A program made the translations under genes and the position numbers. From NCBI GenBank assembly GCA_027017165.1, contig JALURF010000207.1, forward strand, positions 1 to 11,632: a stretch of DNA of 11,632 bases, read 5' to 3'. Shown in pieces: positions 1 through 4,291 of this stretch. The first letter of the stretch is position 1. Each line of letters opens with the position of its first letter. The stretch is from Thermofilaceae archaeon. GTDB lineage: Archaea > Thermoproteota > Thermoprotei > Thermofilales > B69-G16. Below the pieces are notes generated by a model. That model had not been told where the DNA came from and did no database searches. It saw nothing but the letters and a program-made list of their open reading frames with translations.

Positions 1-436
1 GTATTCCATTTTTAACACATTCCCTATTCAGCAGAAATCGAGTTTTCCAATTATCTAGAGCATCTAAAACTAGCGTAGAATTTTTTACAATCTCGTGAAT
101 ATTATCTTCATCCACTTCGATACTTAAGGTTTCTATCGTAATTTCAGGATTTAGCTTTTCCAGCTTTTCAAGAGCTGATAACGTCTTCTCCTTGCCTATA
201 TCCGAGGTCCAGTGGAGTATTTGTCTATTTAAATTGCTCAATTCGACTTTCTCCCTATCTACGAGTTTTAGAGTTCCAACTCCCGCGGCGGTTAGATAGA
301 GCGCTAGGGCACATCCTAGGCCTCCTAAGCCTACTATAGTTACTCTGCTGTTTTTTAGCTTCTCCTGGGCTTTAACTCCGAAAATCCTTAATTGCCTATC
401 GTAACGTTCGAGTTCCTGTTCAGTAAGATAAATCAT
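1..436 (-). CDS. ThiF/MoeB/HesA-family E1-like adenylyltransferase (3' end outside window)
   Basis: The reading frame from ATG at 436 stays open for 145 codons to the left edge, so the C-terminal part is missing. The translation matches the start of MoeB/ThiF enzymes, which adenylate the C-terminal glycine of a ubiquitin-like sulfur carrier (MoaD, ThiS or SAMP type) in the cytoplasm, for molybdopterin, thiamine or tRNA thiolation. Visible motifs are RYDRQLRIFG (11-20), the nucleotide-binding GLGGLGC (36-42), Asp60 in LKLVD, SNLNRQILH (67-75) with the ATP-contacting Asn and Arg, Lys84, and the LDALDN motif (124-129) whose second Asp matches the essential MoeB Asp. The usual CxxC zinc pairs would lie beyond the edge. 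The start is supported by a TATA-like box about 25 bases upstream and fits a leaderless transcript. The partner carrier is not in the window, so MoeB, ThiF and the archaeal UbaA-like role cannot be separated. Confidence 0.92.
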   Translation of the reverse strand, partial: MIYLTEQELERYDRQLRIFGVKAQEKLKNSRVTIVGLGGLGCALALYLTAAGVGTLKLVDREKVELSNLNRQILHWTSDIGKEKTLSALEKLEKLNPEITIETLSIEVDEDNIHEIVKNSTLVLDALDNWKTRFLLNRECVKNGI

Positions 437-456
437 GTTTAAAAAATATCATAAAG

Positions 457-466
457 GATAAAATCT
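457..466 (-). promoter_or_regulatory. TATA-like box for the ThiF-family gene
   Basis: Read on the minus strand this is GATTTTATCC. The centre of the box (about 461.5) is 25-26 bases before the ATG at 436. That is the archaeal TATA-to-start distance and predicts a leaderless mRNA. The 51-base gap to the upstream membrane-protein gene also holds a minus-strand T6 tract (441-446) that could end the upstream transcript. This rests on motif and spacing only. Confidence 0.4.
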
Positions 467-487
467 CTTACGGGTTTTGATTTATGG

Positions 488-1312
488 CTAGATTAATAGA
501 CCCTCTTGAGGAGGGGGAGGTAGTTTCTTTAGATCGTGGACTATGTAGTACGCTAGAAGGACGTAGATGAATGGTATAGTTAAAACTCCTAGTATACTGA
601 CTATCCAAGAGATTACAAAAGCAACTATAATCCCTATGATTACCTCTATTCTTAGAGAGAAAGTTTTCATCATAGCATCCGCTGATTCTTTAAGAGAATC
701 TATCACTCCATAACCCATAACCACGAAGATCGGCGAAGCCATAAACAGGAAGCCTACCGCTAAGCCTACTAGTACTGGAAGCAGTATCGAAATTATAGCT
801 AGCGGCGGATGGACGAACAGCAAGATTAGTGTCGGAAGTAGTGATAATCCTATAATGAAGAACTCGGCTAGGTTGACCAGTATGAGTTTGATTAAATTAT
901 CTTTGGCGACTCCAAAGCTTTTGCTCAAATTAGTATAACCCCTGATTACGGCGTCTAGGCTCATATCCGCCATCATACCATGAGCGATAGCGTATATAAC
1001 GACCATGATTAAGGCTACTATGGCTATCAACCCCAGCATCATTAGGATAAACGTGATGTTCATCAAGCTTATTCTAGAAAAGAATTTCTCGATATTCGGC
1101 TGTGATAGAGGGAATTCTTTAATAGAGGATACCATAAAGGAAGCCCCGATCATCGATAAGTACCCCAGTATATACGCTGCGAACACTATTATGCTCGTTA
1201 AGCCGACTACGATCACGTTAGGAATCGCTATGGCTAAGTTTTTGAGGAATACGTCAAGTACTGTTTCTAGGTACCCTTTTTGCGACACGTTATATAAACG
1301 TTGAAATTTCAA
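488..1312 (-). CDS. multi-spanning membrane protein of unknown function
   Basis: The 274-residue protein is mostly hydrophobic, with membrane segments at about 25-60 (probably two), 84-110, 141-165, 171-198 and 222-258. It ends in a short charged, proline-rich tail with PPPP at 265-268. Two stretches look like loose internal repeats: residues 117-150, with SLDAVIRGYTNLSKSF followed by a hydrophobic helix, and 203-235, with VIDSLKESADAMMKTF followed by a hydrophobic helix. This repeated amphipathic-plus-membrane pattern resembles the broad DUF4013/DUF975/GPDP-membrane-domain group, but no catalytic motif is visible, so no function is given. The start is TTG at 1312 with no Shine-Dalgarno site; a palindromic ATATAT lies about 24 bases upstream, fitting a leaderless start. 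GTG at 1288 (residue 9) is an alternative. It lies 51 bases upstream of the ThiF-family gene on the same strand. Confidence 0.85.
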   Translation of the reverse strand: MKFQRLYNVSQKGYLETVLDVFLKNLAIAIPNVIVVGLTSIIVFAAYILGYLSMIGASFMVSSIKEFPLSQPNIEKFFSRISLMNITFILMMLGLIAIVALIMVVIYAIAHGMMADMSLDAVIRGYTNLSKSFGVAKDNLIKLILVNLAEFFIIGLSLLPTLILLFVHPPLAIISILLPVLVGLAVGFLFMASPIFVVMGYGVIDSLKESADAMMKTFSLRIEVIIGIIVAFVISWIVSILGVLTIPFIYVLLAYYIVHDLKKLPPPPQEGLLI

Positions 1313-1332
1313 TATTAGGTTTTCTGCGGAAA

Positions 1333-1338
1333 ATATAT
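1333..1338. promoter_or_regulatory. palindromic TATA-like box between divergent units
   Basis: ATATAT reads the same on both strands. Its centre (1335.5) is about 25 bases from the first base of the GC-rich hairpin at 1361 on the plus side and about 24 bases from the TTG start at 1312 on the minus side. It could therefore serve one or both directions. Other TATA-like tracts lie next to it (TTTAAG at 1340-1345, TTTTAAAA at 1347-1354), so the true box is uncertain. Confidence 0.35.
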
Positions 1339-1360
1339 GTTTAAGATTTTAAAATATAAT

Positions 1361-1423
1361 ACTGCCCGCGACGGCCGCTAGACAGACCCCGCCGGGTTAG
1401 GATGAAAGCGGCTGCCGCACAGT
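1361..1423 (+). ncRNA. GC-rich hairpin, candidate small structured RNA or 5' leader element
   Basis: This 63-base segment has 43 G/C bases, while the sequence on both sides is strongly AT-rich. It folds from end to end: 1361-1364 with 1420-1423, 1368-1370 with 1416-1418, an A/C mismatch, 1372-1379 with 1407-1414, an internal loop (1380-1384 and 1399-1406), then 1385-1389 with 1394-1398 closing a CGCC loop. Two pairs (1373/1413 and 1385/1398) are G-U on the plus strand and would be C-A mismatches on the minus strand, so the plus strand is favoured. An ACA at 1419-1421 directly follows a 12-position helix, and GA dinucleotides on both sides of the internal loop could form a kink-turn. Both recall archaeal H/ACA guides, but the loop lies further from the ACA than is usual. 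It could instead be a 5' leader structure of the kinase gene starting 49 bases downstream. It does not match tRNA, 5S, SRP or C/D-box patterns. Confidence 0.5.
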
Positions 1424-1462
1424 AAAAAATAAAGTCAAGACTTCTCTTTGTAATATAAAACT

Positions 1463-1469
1463 GGGTGAT
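1463..1469 (+). promoter_or_regulatory. ribosome binding site of isopentenyl phosphate kinase
   Basis: GGGTGAT matches the complement of the archaeal 16S 3' end and leaves four bases between GGTGA and ATG at 1473. It shows that the mRNA has a leader. The TATA-like tract at 1451-1460 is too close to the start to be the promoter, so transcription must begin further upstream, possibly at or before the hairpin. Confidence 0.7.
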
Positions 1470-1472
1470 TTT

Positions 1473-2279
1473 ATGGTTAAAACTATCGTTCTGAAAATCG
1501 GCGGTTCTGTTTTAACTGATAAAACTCTTAGAGAAGTTAACATACGCGGCGAGGTTATAGAAAAAGTAGCTAACGAGATTAGAGAATTAATGGATGAAGG
1601 AAATAGGTTTATACTCTTACACGGTGTGGGCAGTGCTGGACACGTACCGGTGAAAGAGTACGAGCTTTATAAAGGCTTTTTTGATAAAAGACAGCTCATA
1701 GGCTATGCTATAGCGCAGAACAGAGTTAACAGGGTTAGGCAGGCTGTCCTCGATGCTTTAGAAAGAAGCGGTGTTCCCGGTATAATGTTCTTCCCGTCTT
1801 CGTTCATAGTTGCCGATAAGGGAAGAATTATTAAAATGTACTATGAGCCCATGGTTAAAATAGCGGAAACGGGCATAGTCCCAGTTTTATCAGGAGATAT
1901 GGTCGCCGATTTAACAATGAAGCTTTCGGTGTGTTCGGGCGATCAACAGGCGTTTAAAATGGCGGAGGTATTTAACGCGGATCTTATAATCTTTGGCGTA
2001 GACGTAGACGGGGTTTTCGACTCCGATCCTAAGAAAGGAAAAGCAAAACTATTAAAGAGATTGACATTAAAAGAGGTAGAGGAGATTATAAGTCAGGTAG
2101 GTGGAGCCGCTGGTATAGACGTAAGTGGAGGCATGAAAGGTAAGCTTCTTGAAGCTCTAGCTAATAAATGGTTTTTTGAAAAAGGCGGAGAAGTCTGGAT
2201 ATTGAACATTATGAAAGATAAAATGCTAACTCGAGCGCTGAAAGGCGAGACAGACGAATTTACAAGAATAACCAAGTAA
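1473..2279 (+). CDS. ipk: isopentenyl phosphate kinase (amino acid kinase superfamily)
   Basis: This 268-residue cytoplasmic kinase converts isopentenyl phosphate to isopentenyl diphosphate with ATP, the last step of the archaeal mevalonate variant that feeds ether-lipid synthesis. Visible motifs are the N-terminal phosphate loop LKIGGSVLTDK (7-17), HGVGSAGH (50-57) whose last His aligns with the catalytic His of the family, LSGDMVAD (139-146), the nucleotide-site IIFGVDVDGVFDSDP (172-186) and DVSGGMKGK (216-224). The length is normal for the family. The His loop is less usual: most relatives read HGGGSFGHP or HGAGSFGHP, and here the residues are Val, Ala and Val at the variable places. The ATG is fixed by a good GGTGAT site. 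The next gene is a polyprenol kinase, which supports an isoprenoid-phosphate role. A related FomA-like or broader isoprenyl phosphate kinase activity is a less likely alternative. Confidence 0.9.
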   Translation: MVKTIVLKIGGSVLTDKTLREVNIRGEVIEKVANEIRELMDEGNRFILLHGVGSAGHVPVKEYELYKGFFDKRQLIGYAIAQNRVNRVRQAVLDALERSGVPGIMFFPSSFIVADKGRIIKMYYEPMVKIAETGIVPVLSGDMVADLTMKLSVCSGDQQAFKMAEVFNADLIIFGVDVDGVFDSDPKKGKAKLLKRLTLKEVEEIISQVGGAAGIDVSGGMKGKLLEALANKWFFEKGGEVWILNIMKDKMLTRALKGETDEFTRITK

Positions 2280-2303
2280 AGCTAAAATACTCGCGGAACA
2301 ACA

Positions 2304-2309
2304 TATAAA
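2304..2309 (+). promoter_or_regulatory. possible TATA box before the polyprenol kinase gene
   Basis: TATAAA lies in the 54-base gap after the isopentenyl phosphate kinase gene. Its centre is about 26-28 bases before the TTG at 2334, so an independent, nearly leaderless transcript is possible beside read-through from the upstream gene. Confidence 0.35.
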
Positions 2310-2322
2310 CCATCCACTCTTT

Positions 2323-2330
2323 AGGTGATC
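2323..2330 (+). promoter_or_regulatory. ribosome binding site that sets a TTG start
   Basis: AGGTGATC is a near-perfect archaeal Shine-Dalgarno site. GGTGA is followed by five bases and then TTG at 2334. The in-frame GTG at 2325 lies inside this site and so is unlikely to be the start, although it would give the longer frame. Confidence 0.65.
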
Positions 2331-2333
2331 CTG

Positions 2334-3050
2334 TTGAAAGCACCTATTCAACCCGTTATACTGTGGAATTTCTTTGCCGGCGCCGTACTGCCCGCCGTTT
2401 ACATATTCTCTATAATCGGGCTTATGGACAAGCTAGTGGCTAAAGGCTTCCCTCAAGACCTGTCGAGAAAAATTATCCACATCGCTGCTGGAAGCTGGGT
2501 TTGGTGCTGGCCCTTATTAGATCCTTCTGACTGGAGCTACGTCTTCAATATATCCGTGGCAGCCCTCTGGACTCTCCTTTTCTTAATTAAAGGGTTAACC
2601 GCTGGTCCTGAGGACACGGCTGTTAAGACTATGACTAGGACTGGTAATCCAAAAGAGTTGCTCCTTGGCCCCCTCTTCTTCACGTTAGCCATGGAGTTTA
2701 TAGGAGTTCTTTATTTCATGACTGAAGCAGGAGTCGTAACTATGGGCTACTTAGGTTGGGGTGACGGGCTATCGGCTTGGATAGGCTCTAGGTATGGCAA
2801 GCATAAATATAAACTCCTCGGAAGAGAGAAAAGTATTGAGGGATCTCTTACAGTATTCTTGGCGGGTTTCATAGGTAGCTTCTTATTATATCTATTAGTC
2901 TTCTATACACTACCGGGCTTCGACGCCATAGTTAAAATGCTGATTCTCGGCGTTATAGCCACTCTCGTAGAGGCTTTCAGTCCATCCGACGTGGACAACC
3001 TCTTAATCCCGGCAGCTCTCCTTATAAGCTGGCACCTACTAGGTTTTTAA
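2334..3050 (+). CDS. SEC59/VTE5-type CTP-dependent polyprenol (dolichol/phytol/geranylgeraniol) kinase
   Basis: This integral membrane protein has 238 residues from TTG 2334 (241 from GTG 2325). It has the family hallmarks in order: SRKIIHI (44-50), WGDGLSAWIGSRYGKHK (142-158), GREKSIEGS (163-171) and VEAFSPSDVDNLLIP (212-226). These form the CTP-binding site of dolichol and phytol kinases. Six or seven hydrophobic segments surround them. The family phosphorylates long-chain isoprenoid alcohols with CTP. In an archaeon the likely substrates are dolichol for glycan carrier lipids or geranylgeraniol salvage, and the sequence does not tell them apart. It follows isopentenyl phosphate kinase by 54 bases, so the two may be co-transcribed. 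CDP-archaeol synthase is a distant alternative, but the RKxxH and KSxEGS motifs argue for the kinase family. Confidence 0.87.
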   Translation: MKAPIQPVILWNFFAGAVLPAVYIFSIIGLMDKLVAKGFPQDLSRKIIHIAAGSWVWCWPLLDPSDWSYVFNISVAALWTLLFLIKGLTAGPEDTAVKTMTRTGNPKELLLGPLFFTLAMEFIGVLYFMTEAGVVTMGYLGWGDGLSAWIGSRYGKHKYKLLGREKSIEGSLTVFLAGFIGSFLLYLLVFYTLPGFDAIVKMLILGVIATLVEAFSPSDVDNLLIPAALLISWHLLGF

Positions 3051-3053
3051 ATT
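3044..3053 (+). promoter_or_regulatory. TATA-like box for the ASCH gene, with T-rich tail
   Basis: TTTTTAAATT overlaps the stop codon of the kinase gene. Its centre is about 25 bases before ATG 3074, which has no Shine-Dalgarno site, so a leaderless start is likely. The T-rich run 3044-3073 could also end the upstream transcript. Confidence 0.5.
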
Positions 3054-3073
3054 TCAATTTTATTTACACTTTT

Positions 3074-3514
3074 ATGGCGGTATACCTTTTATCTATAAAG
3101 CCCCAATTTGCAGAGCAGATATACAAAGGAGTTAAAAAATATGAATTAAGAAGAAAGATAGGAGACTTGAAACCTAATTCCTATCTCATAATTTACGAGT
3201 CAGCTCCAGTTAAAGCCGTAACGGGCATTATAAAGACAGGGAACATAAGAGTTCTATCTCCAAGGGAAGTAGAAGCTCTAGTTCTAGCAGGCAAGCTTGA
3301 GGGATGTGGCGAAGAAGATTTGAAATACATCGCCGGACACAGACCAGTATTAGTGATTGAGATCGTCGAGTATACGAAGCTTAAACGCGCGTTAAAGTTA
3401 GAAGAGCTTAGGACTATAATTGACGGTTTTAAACCTCCGTTAAGCTATATTAGGGTAGATGGAAAAGAGAGATATGCTAAGCTTATTGACGAGGTATTTA
3501 GACTTATTGAGTAA
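3074..3514 (+). CDS. ASCH-domain (PUA-like) protein
   Basis: This 146-residue soluble protein opens with the classic ASCH signature: LLSIKPQFAEQIYKGVKKYELRR at about 5-27 carries the KPxxA..I..GxKxxE.R pattern. Beta-rich segments follow (37-42, 47-55, 92-97) as expected for the PUA-like fold. The C-terminal part holds a helical stretch and the motif KPPLSYIRV (120-128). ASCH proteins are thought to bind RNA or modified nucleotides and some hydrolyse acetylated cytidine, but the catalytic residues of that subgroup were not confirmed here and no substrate is claimed. It lies between the polyprenol kinase (23 bases) and a HAD-family gene (40 bases). It seems to have its own leaderless promoter, so its place in the row need not mean a shared pathway. 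Confidence 0.85.
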   Translation: MAVYLLSIKPQFAEQIYKGVKKYELRRKIGDLKPNSYLIIYESAPVKAVTGIIKTGNIRVLSPREVEALVLAGKLEGCGEEDLKYIAGHRPVLVIEIVEYTKLKRALKLEELRTIIDGFKPPLSYIRVDGKERYAKLIDEVFRLIE

Positions 3515-3517
3515 AAT

Positions 3518-3527
3518 CTTAAATTTG
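3518..3527 (+). promoter_or_regulatory. possible TATA box for the HAD-family gene
   Basis: CTTAAATTTG lies in the 40-base gap after the ASCH gene. Initiation about 26 bases downstream would give a leader of only a few bases before ATG 3555. A weak GGTGG stretch (3547-3551) sits directly before the start. Confidence 0.35.
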
Positions 3528-3554
3528 CTTGAATTTTGAATAACGCGGTGGATT

Positions 3555-4259
3555 ATGATAGATGCTATCTGCTTCGACTTAGGGAATACTCTGGTAAAAG
3601 AGTTGAAAGAGGATAGAGCGTTGCGAAGTGACGGCGCTAAAAGCCTTTACGACGAGTTAGGGATGAGGGATAGAGGGATAGAGTACGAGAATTTTGTAAA
3701 GATACACGACAAGATATGGGCTGAAGAGGAGAAGGTACGGCTTAAGTTTAGAGAGATCGATGTAGAGAGAGTAATTACGCGAATTTTGAAAGAGCTAGGC
3801 ATAGAATACTCGAATATAGAACGATTAATCAACGTCTATTTTAGCCCTAAGCTGAGGTATGTTAAATTGTTTCCGGATGTTCCTCAAGTACTGGAGAAGT
3901 TGAGAAAAAGAGGTTATAGGCTGGTCTTGATATCGAATGCTCTTCCAAGCAATAAACTCGTATTTAATTACTTCAAACTTGATCGTTTCTTCGATGAAGC
4001 TCTGTTTTCGTATGAAGTGGGATTGCGGAAGCCGCACCCCGATATCTTTTACGAAGCTCTAGATAGAGTGGAGACGCCTCCAGATAGGGCAGCCATGGTC
4101 GGCAATAACCCGTTCGCCGATATAGCCGGCTCTCGGCTCGTGGGTATGAAAACAGTGCTTATAGTCAGGCATTATATCGAAAAAGAAATCACTCCAATAC
4201 TGCCGGATTATATAATATCGTCGCTATGGGAACTCTTGGATATTCTTGCAAAATATTAA
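3555..4259 (+). CDS. HAD-superfamily (subfamily IA) hydrolase-like protein with altered motifs
   Basis: The 234-residue protein has the HAD layout: motif I CFDLGNTLVKE (6-16), a helical cap at about 20-100, motif II LISNA (125-129), motif III Lys159 in GLRKPHPDIFYEAL, and motif IV MVGNNPFADIAG (181-192) followed by the typical GMKTVLI strand. Asp8, the expected nucleophile, is present. The second motif I acid, the general acid/base of phosphatases, is Gly10, and the first motif IV Asp is Asn184, while Asp189 is kept. FDxGNT variants exist among HAD-IA proteins, so the enzyme may still be active but is probably not a standard phosphatase. No substrate can be named. ATG at 3555 has only a weak ribosome site. 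The gene ends 32 bases before the ATPase gene. Confidence 0.85.
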   Translation: MIDAICFDLGNTLVKELKEDRALRSDGAKSLYDELGMRDRGIEYENFVKIHDKIWAEEEKVRLKFREIDVERVITRILKELGIEYSNIERLINVYFSPKLRYVKLFPDVPQVLEKLRKRGYRLVLISNALPSNKLVFNYFKLDRFFDEALFSYEVGLRKPHPDIFYEALDRVETPPDRAAMVGNNPFADIAGSRLVGMKTVLIVRHYIEKEITPILPDYIISSLWELLDILAKY

Positions 4260-4291
4260 ATTAAGACCTAGAAGTTTATCGATGGGGTAGT

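Noticed and set aside
1005..1304. Open frame on the plus strand opposite the membrane-protein gene
   Set aside because: No start signal and no recognisable domain; the minus strand encodes a coherent series of membrane helices.
1380..1420. Resemblance of GATGAA...GGCTGCC and GACAGA...CCGG to conserved RNase P RNA segments
   Set aside because: The order is reversed relative to RNase P RNA, the CR-I segment and other helices are missing, and 63 bases is far below even the reduced archaeal forms.
1451..1460. TAATATAAAA as the TATA box of the isopentenyl phosphate kinase gene
   Set aside because: Initiation about 26 bases downstream would fall inside the gene, beyond its ATG and its good ribosome site.
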